Source: Gemmatimonadota bacterium (GTDB lineage Bacteria; Gemmatimonadota; Gemmatimonadetes; Longimicrobiales; Gaopeijiaceae). From it: DNA of 64,000 nt. The notes under the pieces are model-generated. The model was given only the letters and a program-made list of their open reading frames with translations. It was not told the DNA's origin and did no database searches. This document shows positions 44,907 through 53,588 of the stretch, one piece after another; position 1 is the first letter of the stretch; every line of letters begins with the position of its first letter. The stretch is taken from assembly GCA_007121455.1 (NCBI GenBank), contig SKKN01000025.1, positions 124,001 to 188,000 on the forward strand, written 5' to 3'. Position numbers and translations under genes: made by a program.

Positions 44907-46217
44907 ATGAACCGGACCGCACCACGATGCCAGGGACACGCGAGCACAGGATTCCTCACGGCACCTTTCGGACCGCGAGGCCGCCGCGGCCACTTCACCG
45001 TCGCTCTCCTCCTCCTCGTCGTCGGGATCGGATGCGAGGCTCCCGAGGCGGACGCCCAGGACGTCCAGGCGTTCGTGGGAGCGCGGATCTTCGACGGCAG
45101 CGGAGCGCCGATCATCGAGGATGGAGTTCTCCTGGTCCGAGACGGCGTCGTGAGCGAGGTGGGCTCGGCGGGAGAGATCGAGGTCCCGGACGACGCCCAG
45201 GTTGTGGACCTGGAAGGCCGCTGGCTTCTGCCGGGTCTCATCAATGCGCATGGACACGTCAACTCCGACGGTGACCGCTCCTCGATCCCTGAGCAGCTCG
45301 AGATCTACGCGCACTACGGGGTCACGACGGTGGTGAGCCTCGGAGACGATGGGGAGCGTACCGACGACGCGCGCTGGAGCCCCGAGCTCGAGCGGGCCCG
45401 CCTGTTCGTGTCGGGCCCGAGTCTCAGGCCGGGCTCCTCCGAGGAGGCCGTCAGCGAGGTCGACCGGGTTGCCGAGATGGGTGCCGACTGGGTGAAGATG
45501 CACGTGAACGACGGCGGAGGCCGTGAATACCATCCGGCGGTGATCGCGGCGGCCCAGGAACGCGGCCTCCCCGCCGCGATCCACATCGAACAGCTCGACG
45601 ACGCCAAGAGCGTCCTGGAGTCCGGTGCATCCCTCCTCGCCCATAGCGTTCGCGATGAGCCCGTGGACCAGGAGCTCATCGCGCTCATGCGGGAGCGGGA
45701 CGTCTGCCTGACCCCCACCTTCACCCGCGAGCTCTCCACCTTCGTATACGCGGAGCGGCCCGACTTCTTCGATGACCCCTTCTTCCTGGAAAGGTCCGCA
45801 CCCGAGGACCTGGAGAACTTCCTCACGCCCCAGCGGCAAGCCCAGGCGGAAAGCGCGGGTGCGCAGTACTGGAAGGAAGCGCTCCCTCTGGCGAAGGAGA
45901 ACATGCTGAGGCTCCATGAGGCGAGCGTGGGAATCGCGATGGGGACGGACAGCGGCCCCAGCGGGCGTTTCCAGGGCTACTTCGAGCATCTGGAGCTGGA
46001 AATGATGGTGGATGGGGGCATGAGTCCGACAGACGTCCTCGTCACGGCCACCGGCGGCGCAGCGCGTTGCATCGGCCTCGAGGGAATTCTCGGAACCCTC
46101 GAGCCGGGAGCCTGGGCCGACCTCCTCGTCCTCGACGCCGACCCGACCGCCGACATCCGGAACACGCGGGAGATCCGTGGCGTCTGGATCGCGGGGAACC
46201 GGGTACGCGGGGGATGA
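44907..46217 (+). CDS. Exported amidohydrolase-family protein
   Basis: A 436-residue secreted metal hydrolase. A hydrophobic segment with a GIGCEAP lipobox-like end (about residues 30-43) suggests a lipoprotein. The amidohydrolase fold shows LPGLINAHGHVNSDG (HxH metal pair), WVKMHVNDGG (Lys equivalent), AAIHIEQLDDA and LAHSVRDEP (the next His residues), MGTDSGPSG (Asp) and LVLDADPTADIRNTREIRG at the end. Substrate is unknown; relatives cleave dipeptide- or imidazolone-like amides. The amidohydrolase remnant at 12457 belongs to another subfamily. Confidence 0.88.
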   Translation: MNRTAPRCQGHASTGFLTAPFGPRGRRGHFTVALLLLVVGIGCEAPEADAQDVQAFVGARIFDGSGAPIIEDGVLLVRDGVVSEVGSAGEIEVPDDAQVVDLEGRWLLPGLINAHGHVNSDGDRSSIPEQLEIYAHYGVTTVVSLGDDGERTDDARWSPELERARLFVSGPSLRPGSSEEAVSEVDRVAEMGADWVKMHVNDGGGREYHPAVIAAAQERGLPAAIHIEQLDDAKSVLESGASLLAHSVRDEPVDQELIALMRERDVCLTPTFTRELSTFVYAERPDFFDDPFFLERSAPEDLENFLTPQRQAQAESAGAQYWKEALPLAKENMLRLHEASVGIAMGTDSGPSGRFQGYFEHLELEMMVDGGMSPTDVLVTATGGAARCIGLEGILGTLEPGAWADLLVLDADPTADIRNTREIRGVWIAGNRVRGG

Positions 46218-46372
46218 CGGGAGGCTTCGAAGCAATGGCGGAGACGCGCGAGGAATTGGGAGGTTGCAGCCCCAAGGGATGAGGGCGCGGCGGGCACCTT
46301 CCCCGCAGAGAATGGTAGGAGAAAGGCGTCCCGTCGCGTTTTCCCGTCCTCCGCTGAACCCGGCACCCCACC

Positions 46373-47077
46373 ATGGACCGACGAAGCTTTCTCGGGTTCG
46401 GAGGGTCCCTCCTGGGTCTCTCCAGTCTCGCCCGCTTTCGCTTCGGTGCGTTTCCGGACATCGGCACATCGGGGCAGCCCCCATCGGTCGACTCCCCGCC
46501 GAGGCCCCCGCACCTTCTCCACCTTCCCGCCACCCTTCAGGCGAACGCGTTCGCCTCCGCCACAGGAGACGACGCACGCTACCACGCCCTGGTCTACGAG
46601 GGCGGCGGCGCCGCTGACAAGTCCCTCCTCACCACGCCCCGCTCCGATACAGGGGTCGCCCGGGAACTGCGGGCGGCAGGAGCCCGCGACGGAGGCGGCG
46701 TGCCCATGTCCGCCTGGACGCTCCGCCGACTGCCACTGGTTCGTGCGCCCGACCGCCGGGTTGAGGGGTCACCTCTGGCCATCTATGTGGAATGGGACGG
46801 ATGGAGCGCTCCTCGCGAGCTTTCGTCCCTCCTCCGCGATCCGGGCGGTCGTGGTTCGGAATTCCGGTTCGGGGGAAACGAGGAGCACAATGACCGATGG
46901 GAGTCGGGGTGCATCGTCTGCCTGTTCAGTTGCCCCGGAGGCGTGATCTCCAACGCGCGGTACTCCATCCGGGACCACGTCCGGGGGGCCACTCGATTCT
47001 CCCCCGCTCCCGACCTGCCCCCGGATGGGACGGAGGTGACCGTCACCCTGGAGCTGCTGCGGGGATCCCAGGGGTAG
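46373..47077 (+). CDS. Tat-exported YdjY-like protein
   Basis: A 234-residue protein with a short twin-arginine signal, MDRRSFLGFGG, followed by a hydrophobic stretch. The mature domain shows HALVYEGGGAADKSLLTTPR, then RELRAAGARDGGGVPMSAWT, and the Cys-bearing WESGCIVCLFSCPGGVISNA. These features resemble YdjY-type domains found in secreted proteins of Planctomycetota and Gemmatimonadota, whose role is unknown. The CxxC and nearby Cys suggest a metal site. Confidence 0.65.
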   Translation: MDRRSFLGFGGSLLGLSSLARFRFGAFPDIGTSGQPPSVDSPPRPPHLLHLPATLQANAFASATGDDARYHALVYEGGGAADKSLLTTPRSDTGVARELRAAGARDGGGVPMSAWTLRRLPLVRAPDRRVEGSPLAIYVEWDGWSAPRELSSLLRDPGGRGSEFRFGGNEEHNDRWESGCIVCLFSCPGGVISNARYSIRDHVRGATRFSPAPDLPPDGTEVTVTLELLRGSQG

Positions 47078-47079
47078 AC

Positions 47080-47190
47080 CTTCCCCGGCGTCCGGCATCG
47101 TCGGCCAGTCCCCGGATTTCCCCGGAATCCGGCATCGCCGATCAGGGACCCGGATTTCCCCGGAATCCGGCATCGCCGATCAGGGACCCG
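47080..47190. repeat. 38-bp tandem repeat, two exact copies plus a degenerate one
   Basis: Two identical 38-base units occupy 47111-47148 and 47149-47186, beginning CCCGGATTTCCCCGGAATCC. A diverged partial copy precedes them (about 47080-47110) and the first bases of another follow (47187-47192). Each unit contains the inverted pair GGATT/AATCC, so each can form a small hairpin in either strand. The array lies just downstream of the YdjY-like gene, where it could act as a 3' structure; a copy-number array is the alternative. Confidence 0.85.
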
Positions 47191-47380
47191 GATGAAGGTC
47201 TCCTGCATTCCGTCCATCCTTCCTCCCCTTCGGTCTCCCCCAGAGCGGCACCCCTCCAGCCACACACGGACCCGCCGGAGCCGGTTGGCCTGTGCGGGAA
47301 CTCCTCCGCTCCCTCAGGCGTTGGGCCCGGGAACCGATGATCCAACGATTACAACGCTCACAAACACATTGCGAGGAAAT

Positions 47381-47986
47381 ATGAGTGAAGCAACCTCCAC
47401 GATACGGGCCCTCTATGAGGCAGCATTTCGCAGCGGCCTCCCCTTCGAGGAGTTCCTCCACCAGGCCGAGGCGCACCGAGACCTCTGGCACGCGTTCGCC
47501 CTGCGGTCCCCCGAATTCCCGGAAGCTGCCCGTCGCATCGGCAGTGTAGACGGCTGCTGGCGGCTGCTCGTCCTGACGGATGACTGGTGCGGGGATGGAA
47601 TCAACACGCTTCCCATCATGGCACGTTTGGCCGACTCGGCAGGGAACGTGAGTCTCCGGGTCGTGCCCCGCGACGCCTATCCCCAGATCCGGGACCGTCA
47701 CCTCACGAATGGAAGTCGCTCCATCCCAATCGCAATTCTCCTGGGTGAGAATGGAAACCCGCACGGGTGGTGGGGACCCAGGCCGGGACCCCTCCAGTCA
47801 CTTTTCGAGACCCACCTGCGGGACCTTCCCGGAGAGCAACGCTATCGGGAGATCCGACGATGGTACGCCCGGGACCGGGGAATCACGACGGCGGAGGAAA
47901 TCGTAGCACTCTTCGAGCGCGCCGGAGCGGAGGTCGAGGCGGACGTCGCCGGGAGCTCGCCCTGCGATGAAGTCTGGGCGGCGTAA
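47381..47986 (+). CDS. Thioredoxin-fold protein with a single active-site Cys
   Basis: A 201-residue cytoplasmic protein that starts at ATG 47381 behind GAGGAA. LLVLTDDWCGDGINTLPIMA corresponds to the thioredoxin active-site helix with only one Cys (WCGD), and the following SLRVVPRDAYPQIRDRH and NGSRSIPIAILLG, with the cis-Pro, complete the fold. Such one-Cys members occur as a family of thioredoxin-like proteins in many soil bacteria; the role is unknown. No signal peptide. Confidence 0.75.
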   Translation: MSEATSTIRALYEAAFRSGLPFEEFLHQAEAHRDLWHAFALRSPEFPEAARRIGSVDGCWRLLVLTDDWCGDGINTLPIMARLADSAGNVSLRVVPRDAYPQIRDRHLTNGSRSIPIAILLGENGNPHGWWGPRPGPLQSLFETHLRDLPGEQRYREIRRWYARDRGITTAEEIVALFERAGAEVEADVAGSSPCDEVWAA

Positions 47987-48083
47987 CCGCGCACGGATCG
48001 AGCGGGAACCCCGATCCTCCACGGCGCGTTGGGAGGGTACGCGAGTGGTTTTCCGTTACCCCGGAACCGAAGGTGGCCGTCGG

Positions 48084-48659
48084 ATGAGAGGAATCCACAA
48101 CGTGTCACGGAACACCCCCCGGACAGTCGCTCGTCGAGCCTTCGTTTTCGCGGCATTCGCAGTGTCGTCGGCCTGTGCCCCGGACCGGGGGGGAGACGCA
48201 ACCCCGCCGGGAGAAGACAGGATCACGGAGGTTCAGGGAGCCGGGGAGCCCGACCTTCGCACCGCTGCATCTGTGGGAACCCTCGCCGCCACCACCTCGG
48301 GGGGAACAGACATCGACCTCACTTTCCGACCCGATGCGCCGGTTCCGGGGGAGGTCGAGCTCATCCTCGACATACGGCCTTCGCCGGAGGAACCCGACGC
48401 CGTGTCGGTGGACCTGGTTTCGCCGGAGATGCCGGCTCATGGGGTCCTGCGGTACCCGGCAACGTGGAACGGGGAAGATGGCTCGTTCACGGTCGACGTG
48501 TCGATTCCGATGGAAGGCCTCTGGGAAATCTACGTGAACCTGGATGTCGGAACCGATGCCGCGGCCTTCGAAATTCGCGTCCCGTCCCTGGACGCGGAGA
48601 CCCTGAACGCTCACGACGAGCACACAGGGATGGAGCATATGGGACATGAACATCGATGA
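48084..48659 (+). CDS. YtkA/FixH-like lipoprotein with His-rich tail
   Basis: A 191-residue lipoprotein starting at ATG 48084 to give signal FVFAAFAVSSAC. The mature domain has the beta-sandwich pattern of YtkA-like proteins: VPGEVELILDIRPSPEE, SPEMPAHGVLRYPATWN and IPMEGLWEIYVNLDVG. The C-terminus is His-rich (HDEHTGMEHMGHEHR) and could bind copper or another soft metal. First gene of a run of exported proteins; its last codons overlap an alternative start of the next gene. Confidence 0.72.
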   Translation: MRGIHNVSRNTPRTVARRAFVFAAFAVSSACAPDRGGDATPPGEDRITEVQGAGEPDLRTAASVGTLAATTSGGTDIDLTFRPDAPVPGEVELILDIRPSPEEPDAVSVDLVSPEMPAHGVLRYPATWNGEDGSFTVDVSIPMEGLWEIYVNLDVGTDAAAFEIRVPSLDAETLNAHDEHTGMEHMGHEHR

Positions 48660-48708
48660 GGATCAGTTAGCCCGATTCATTCACTTCACCCGAAGGAGTC
48701 CAATCCGC

Positions 48709-49095
48709 ATGCGTAGCTTCATGATCACCACATTGGGTTTGGCCGTGCTCGCTCTTGGTCCGTCTGCCGCCGGCCTGGCGGCTCAGGCCGCTGACGGACA
48801 GGAGCAGGAATTCACGGCGCAGGTCGTGGACGTGGCCTGCTACACGGTGCACGACCTCCAGGGAGAGGACCACCGGATGTGCGCCCAGGTCTGCGCCGAC
48901 CAGGGGGTGAGTCTCGTTCTCCTCGACTCCGAGGGCCGACTGTACCATCCGGTCGGGATGGATATGCCGAGTAGCGGCGACGAGGAAAACGAGCAGCTGC
49001 GGCCCCACGCCGAACGTCAGGTGAACGTCCGCGGCACGGTCATCGATCGCGGCGGGCTTCGAACGATCGTGCTCGCCGACGTGTCCGGAGCGTGA
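48709..49095 (+). CDS. Secreted Cys-motif small protein
   Basis: A 128-residue protein with a signal peptide (to about residue 25, SAAGLAAQAADG). The start at 48709 is chosen for its AAGGAG site and signal peptide. The core VVDVACYTVHDLQ followed by HRMCAQVCADQGVSLVLLDS has a C...H..CA..CA pattern that could hold a metal or heme; the rest (QVNVRGTVIDRGGLRTIVLA) looks like an OB-type barrel. Family not named with certainty. Likely co-transcribed with the YtkA-like and TlpA-like genes on either side. Confidence 0.65.
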   Translation: MRSFMITTLGLAVLALGPSAAGLAAQAADGQEQEFTAQVVDVACYTVHDLQGEDHRMCAQVCADQGVSLVLLDSEGRLYHPVGMDMPSSGDEENEQLRPHAERQVNVRGTVIDRGGLRTIVLADVSGA

Positions 49096-49117
49096 CGCCG
49101 CAGACCACTTCATCGTC

Positions 49118-50635
49118 GTGGCGAAGCGTACTTCATTGAACCGGAATGGGCGGCGGGCTGGGGCGTGGGTGCCCGGGCTCGTCGTCCTCTTCGGGGGCCT
49201 TGCGGCTTGCGGGTCCGGAGACGGCGAACCCGTCGCGGACCCGCTGCCGGACCACCGGGAGGCGGAGCGAGTGGTCGAGGGCGGAGAGACGATCGTGCTG
49301 AACGAGGGCCCCCGCGAAGCACTGCGGGTCCGCGATCAGCTTCCCTCCGGATCCGCCCAACTCATCTTCCTCCGCGGTCGGGCGGCAACGCCGACGCCAA
49401 GCGGAGGGGCTGCATGGGCGGACCTGGACGGTGGGCGTGTCCTCGTGTTCGGCCATTCTCCTGTAGGGGTGCAACAAGTCATCCAGTCGGGGGACGGCGA
49501 GGGCGCTCTCGAGCCCGTGGTTGCCCAGGTGCGTCCTGAGAGGACGCGCATCTTCCAACGGGATGGGACCGGATTGGCAGTGGCTCCCGGCGGAGAATTG
49601 GTTCGGGAAGGCCATCGTCTGCCCGGAATCGTCACGGGAGCGGACCCCACCTTCCTCGCCACCTCTCGTTCCCCTCTCTTTCTTCCCTTGTCGCCCGTGC
49701 GGGCCGAGGACCCTCTCCTCTGGATCGCGGAAGATCCCTCCTCGCCTCCCCGTCCCATGGGGAGGGTGCTCGTGCCGGAAGAACCGGTCCTGGGCTACCT
49801 CGTCAACAGCGGATGGGCCCTTCCGGCCCCGGACGGCGGCGCCTACTTCGCCTCCGGCTTGCGCCCCGAGCTGATCCGGATCGGGCCAGACGGCCACCCG
49901 GAGTGGACGAGCCGTTGGAGGCCACGCAAACCCGTTCGTGAGCCTCGAATCGAAGCAGTGGACGGATCGGCGGTCGCGAGTTTCGATATCCTCCAGCACG
50001 CCGCAGCCCTCGGTGGCGATGGCCGGATCTACGTTCTCACCGCATCGGAGTCCACCTCCCGTGCGGACCGCCTGCTCGTCTTTGAACCCGACGGAACGCT
50101 GGTGCGCACGGGGAAGGTCCCTCCGGATCACGCAGTGTTCCTGGACGACCGGGGAGCCGTCCACGCCATCCCGGAGGACCGGGCGCTCATGGATCCAGCG
50201 GAGCGGGACCGTGCACCGTTCGATCCTTTCGACCTCCCGGACCTGATCGCCGACAATCATGTCAACCTGGAGGAATACGAGGACCGGGTGGTCGTCGTGA
50301 ATTTCTGGGCGAGCTGGTGCCCCCCATGCCGCCGAGAGATTCCCGCGCTCGACTCCCTCGCCGCAGAACTCGATCCTCATCAGGCGGTCGTGATCGGACT
50401 GAACGATGACCAGGTCGCGAGCCGGGGAGTTGCCTTCCTGAACGAACTCGGAGGCGTCTCCTACCCGAACGCGCGCGGCGGCGGCCGCCTCAGGGGCATC
50501 TACGGCTACCGGGGTCTCCCCTACACGGTCATCCTCGACCGGGACCACAAGGTGATTCAGAGCTTCTATGGGTTCGGTGGATCTGTGGACCCCCTTCGGC
50601 GAGTGGTTCGGGAAGAGTTGGCTCGGTACAGGTGA
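49118..50635 (+). CDS. Lipoprotein with N-terminal propeller-like region and C-terminal TlpA thioredoxin domain
   Basis: A 505-residue lipoprotein (GTG start, signal ending LAAC at about residue 31). Residues about 70-360 form repeated beta segments with SGWALPAPDGGAYFASGLRP and a string of short beta pairs, probably a propeller. The C-terminal 140 residues are a TlpA/ResA thioredoxin: VVVVNFWASWCPPCRREIPA with the CPPC pair and GLPYTVILDRDHKVI with the cis-Pro. It should reduce periplasmic disulfides. Its stop overlaps the upstream GTG of the DUF3179 frame by four bases. Confidence 0.87.
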   Translation: MAKRTSLNRNGRRAGAWVPGLVVLFGGLAACGSGDGEPVADPLPDHREAERVVEGGETIVLNEGPREALRVRDQLPSGSAQLIFLRGRAATPTPSGGAAWADLDGGRVLVFGHSPVGVQQVIQSGDGEGALEPVVAQVRPERTRIFQRDGTGLAVAPGGELVREGHRLPGIVTGADPTFLATSRSPLFLPLSPVRAEDPLLWIAEDPSSPPRPMGRVLVPEEPVLGYLVNSGWALPAPDGGAYFASGLRPELIRIGPDGHPEWTSRWRPRKPVREPRIEAVDGSAVASFDILQHAAALGGDGRIYVLTASESTSRADRLLVFEPDGTLVRTGKVPPDHAVFLDDRGAVHAIPEDRALMDPAERDRAPFDPFDLPDLIADNHVNLEEYEDRVVVVNFWASWCPPCRREIPALDSLAAELDPHQAVVIGLNDDQVASRGVAFLNELGGVSYPNARGGGRLRGIYGYRGLPYTVILDRDHKVIQSFYGFGGSVDPLRRVVREELARYR

Positions 50636-50736
50636 GGCCCCGGAACCGAGAACGCGTCCCATGGATTCCGATCACCAGGAGGCAGGGTCCCGAACCGAGG
50701 CCCGTCGTGGGAAACCTCGAGATGCGAGATGGAACG

Positions 50737-51777
50737 ATGACGCGAAGAGAAAAGATCGCCGGCTCGATCGTGCTTGCTGGACTCCTCCTGCTTGCGGTGA
50801 ACCCGCTTCCCTCCGCGTTCGGCCAACGGGGCGAACCGACACTTCCCTTCTCCGAAAACCCTTACGTCTTGAGCGACGAGATCGATGCCTACGCCGACTT
50901 CATGATGTCGGGGGGGCCTCCACCGGATGGGATCCCGTCGATCGACGATCCGGTTTTCGTTTCCGCGGGGGACGCGGATCTGGAGCCCGGGGACATCGTA
51001 ATCGGGTTCTCCCATGACGGTGAGGCTCGGGCATACCCTCAGCGCATCATCGTCTACCATGAAATCGTAAACGACCGGGTCGGGGGATTGAACGTCGCCG
51101 TGACATACTGCCCCCTCACGGCTACGGCGCAGGGCTTCAAGCGGGGCGAGACAACCCTCGGCGTCTCGGGGCAGCTTCTGAACAGCAACGTGGTCATGTT
51201 CGACCGCGAAACCCGGAGCTACTTTTCGCAGATCACGGCCACGGGCCTCACGGGCGACCACCGGGGCCGCACGTTGGACGAGGTTCAGCTCGTCTGGACC
51301 ACGTGGGAGCGGTGGCGGAACACCCACCCCCGCACAGAGGTGCTGACCGAGGAGACGGGGTATCTGCGCAACTACCCCCGGGACCCTTACGGCACCTACA
51401 ATCCCCGGGGCGGCTACTATACGCAGGCCGGGACGATGTTTCCCCTGATGTATTCGTCCAATCGCCACCATGCCAAGGAGATGATCGTCGGCGCGCGCAC
51501 CTCCGATCGGAGCGCCTACTTCGTCCTTTCGGAGCTCGCCGAGGAAGGCGTCCAGTCCACCGAGAACTTCCTGGCCGTCTACGACCCGGATCTCGATGTC
51601 GGATACGTGTATGCGACCGATCGGGAGGCGGCGGAGGTCGGATCTCTCGGAGGGGGAGCGTATGAGCTGGACGGTGCGTCCTATCCGGCCGACGGTCTTC
51701 CCCTCGAGCGGCTGGTCTCGGTGGAGGCGTTCTACTTCGCGTGGCACGCCTTCTACCCCGAGAGCGAGCGTGTCTGA
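50737..51777 (+). CDS. Secreted DUF3179 protein
   Basis: A 346-residue exported protein with a signal peptide (IAGSIVLAGLLLLAVNPLPS). The start at ATG 50737 is favoured by the signal; a GTG at 50632 keeps the frame open and overlaps the TlpA stop. DUF3179 landmarks are VIGFSHDGEARAYPQRIIVY, VTYCPLTATAQGF and VSGQLLNSNVVMFDRETRSY, with the conserved HEIVND and CPLT motifs. The biochemical role is unknown; it recurs beside thioredoxin-like genes. Confidence 0.87.
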   Translation: MTRREKIAGSIVLAGLLLLAVNPLPSAFGQRGEPTLPFSENPYVLSDEIDAYADFMMSGGPPPDGIPSIDDPVFVSAGDADLEPGDIVIGFSHDGEARAYPQRIIVYHEIVNDRVGGLNVAVTYCPLTATAQGFKRGETTLGVSGQLLNSNVVMFDRETRSYFSQITATGLTGDHRGRTLDEVQLVWTTWERWRNTHPRTEVLTEETGYLRNYPRDPYGTYNPRGGYYTQAGTMFPLMYSSNRHHAKEMIVGARTSDRSAYFVLSELAEEGVQSTENFLAVYDPDLDVGYVYATDREAAEVGSLGGGAYELDGASYPADGLPLERLVSVEAFYFAWHAFYPESERV

Positions 51778-52357
51778 TCCGCCGAAACCTGCCGCTGCCG
51801 CCGTGACGTCCATGCGCAAGCTGGTCGAGATCATGAGGGTGCCCTCGCACCGGCGCCTGGCGCTGGGGATCGCCGGCACCTACTTCGTCCTCTTCCTCTG
51901 GGGGCTTCAGGACATCTCTCGGGGAGGCCGCGGGTTCGCATTCCTGACCGCGAACTGGAGTCGGGCTCTCGACCGAACGGGATCGCTCACCTTCGAGCCG
52001 GTGGCACAACTTACGCTGCCGGGCCTGACGGTTCTCCTATCACCGATCAACATGCTGATGGGCGTCGTCCTTTCCGTGCTGGCGGGCCTCAACCTGCTCG
52101 TCACCTACATCGCATTGACGAGGCCGTGGGCGTGCGGATTCAACCGCTCGACCGGGGTCCTGGCATCCCTTCCCGCCCTCCTGGCCGGAAGCGCGTGCTG
52201 TGCCCCGGCAGTCCTGCTCATCCTGGGAATCCAGGCCTCGTCGCTTTTCATCGGCGTCTTCCAGGTGCTGATTCCCGCGTCGCTGATACTGCTCCTCATC
52301 ACGCTGAAGTTCATATTGGATCGCACCAACACGGACCTGCTGAGGGAGGAGGGATGA
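51770..52357 (+). CDS. Polytopic membrane protein with a GSACCAPAVLL motif
   Basis: A 195-residue inner-membrane protein with about four or five helices, starting at GTG 51770 (eight-base overlap with the preceding stop). Between helices is GSACCAPAVLLILGIQASS, a vicinal Cys pair in a membrane-edge setting resembling MerT- or CcdA/VKOR-like cysteines that pass metal ions or electrons. No family was named with certainty. Its co-translation with DUF3179 and closeness to TlpA suggest that it reduces or feeds the exported redox proteins. Confidence 0.68.
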   Translation: MSDPPKPAAAAVTSMRKLVEIMRVPSHRRLALGIAGTYFVLFLWGLQDISRGGRGFAFLTANWSRALDRTGSLTFEPVAQLTLPGLTVLLSPINMLMGVVLSVLAGLNLLVTYIALTRPWACGFNRSTGVLASLPALLAGSACCAPAVLLILGIQASSLFIGVFQVLIPASLILLLITLKFILDRTNTDLLREEG

Positions 52358-52544
52358 GACACCCTGTGTCAACCTCTTCGCGTTCATGCGGCATTCGGGA
52401 CGGGGGTCTTGGATGCCTCGAGGAAGGGGGAGGCAGGCCGGAATGGGCCGTTACGGGTCTCCGGGCGCGCTCCGGGAACCCTGGTCGACTCTCGAGGATT
52501 CTTCTTCTGAACCGAACGAGGCGCCCACCCGCCGGGGAGGCATC

Positions 52545-53024
52545 ATGCAAGCAGTTTCGATTCTGGCACTCCGCATTTCCATCGCGCTCCTGGTTCTCCT
52601 GTGGGGGATCGACAAGATCGTCGACCCCGCACATGCGATCCAGGTCTCGGACGCCTTCTATTTCGGGATCCTGAGCGCAGAGCTTTTGATGCCGGTCCTG
52701 GGAATTGCACAGGTCTCCGTTGCGGTACTGGCAATGGTGGGCCTTTTCCGCCGGTTCGTGGACCCGGTGATTCTTCTGATCAACCTCGGATCGCTCCTCA
52801 GTATCTGGCGATCGATCCTGGATCCATGGGGGTGGGTGCTCGAGGGAACGAATGTCCTCTTCTTCCCATCGTTGATCGTTGTGGCCGGCTGCCTGGTCCT
52901 GATCACCTTCCGGGACCATGAGACCCTCGTCCTGGATGCGAGGGGCCGGACGGGTAGCGAGTACTCCGGCCCGTCGGGCGGAAAACCGGTTCGGGATGGG
53001 CCTATGGTTGGGCCGTCCCGCTGA
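52545..53024 (+). CDS. DoxX-like small membrane protein
   Basis: A 159-residue protein with four hydrophobic helices, starting at ATG 52545 behind GGGGAGG. LRISIALLVLLWGIDKIVDP and the second-helix segment LSAELLMPVLGIAQVSVAVL resemble the DoxX/MauE-type quinol- or thiol-linked family. The C-terminal polar tail (RGRTGSEYSGPSGGKP) is not conserved. It is the last gene of the exported redox-type module, before the sigma factor gene. Confidence 0.65.
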   Translation: MQAVSILALRISIALLVLLWGIDKIVDPAHAIQVSDAFYFGILSAELLMPVLGIAQVSVAVLAMVGLFRRFVDPVILLINLGSLLSIWRSILDPWGWVLEGTNVLFFPSLIVVAGCLVLITFRDHETLVLDARGRTGSEYSGPSGGKPVRDGPMVGPSR

Positions 53025-53048
53025 GCTCCTTCTGGACAAACTGATCTC

Positions 53049-53588
53049 ATGCGACGCTCCTTCGAAGAACTCATCGGATCCGAACTGGATCAGCTGTATC
53101 GTGCCGCCCTCTTTCTCGTCGGCGGCCGCACGGAGCAAGCGGAGCGACTTCTCACCGCGGTCGCTCTGAGTGCCCACCGGGAGTACGCCTCCCTGGAGGA
53201 CGAGCCGGAACGCCCTGGGCGATGGCTCCTCGAGCGCCTCGCCAGCACGGCTCTACACGCCGAGACCCAGTCCAATTCGATGTCCTCCGCAACCGGCGTC
53301 GCCCCTTCCCCCACCGGGGACGTCGCCGTGGACTCGAGCCCTGAAACCTCGTCCCTTCCCCGCCAGCTTCACCTCGATCATGTGGCTGCAGAGGCTTCCG
53401 GCCTCCCACTCCGGACCCGGATCGCATTCTGGTTCGCGGTGATCGAACGGCGCAGATATAGCGACATCGGCGAAATCCTGGACGAACCCCCAAGTAGCGT
53501 GGCCCACCGGATTCGGGTCGGCCATCGCGTCATCGTTCACGGGATCTCACGATCCAGAGCTCGCAGGGAACGCGGGAGGCCCGGATGA
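53049..53588 (+). CDS. ECF-like sigma factor with a weak region 2
   Basis: A 179-residue protein of sigma-70 extracytoplasmic type. Region 4 is clear: LPLRTRIAFWFAVIERRRYS, then IGEILDEPPSSVAHRIRVGH, a helix-turn-helix for the -35 element. The N-terminal region 2 (LDQLYRAALFLVGGRTEQAE) lacks the usual DAEDLVQETF core, so -10 recognition may be altered. It overlaps the next gene (ATGA), a transmembrane zinc-finger protein, in the standard sigma/anti-sigma order, and probably controls the exported redox module upstream. Confidence 0.75.
   Translation: MRRSFEELIGSELDQLYRAALFLVGGRTEQAERLLTAVALSAHREYASLEDEPERPGRWLLERLASTALHAETQSNSMSSATGVAPSPTGDVAVDSSPETSSLPRQLHLDHVAAEASGLPLRTRIAFWFAVIERRRYSDIGEILDEPPSSVAHRIRVGHRVIVHGISRSRARRERGRPG

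Noticed and set aside
47111-47186. CRISPR-like array.
   Set aside because: The 38-base units abut without spacers and there are only two exact copies; no cas genes are present.
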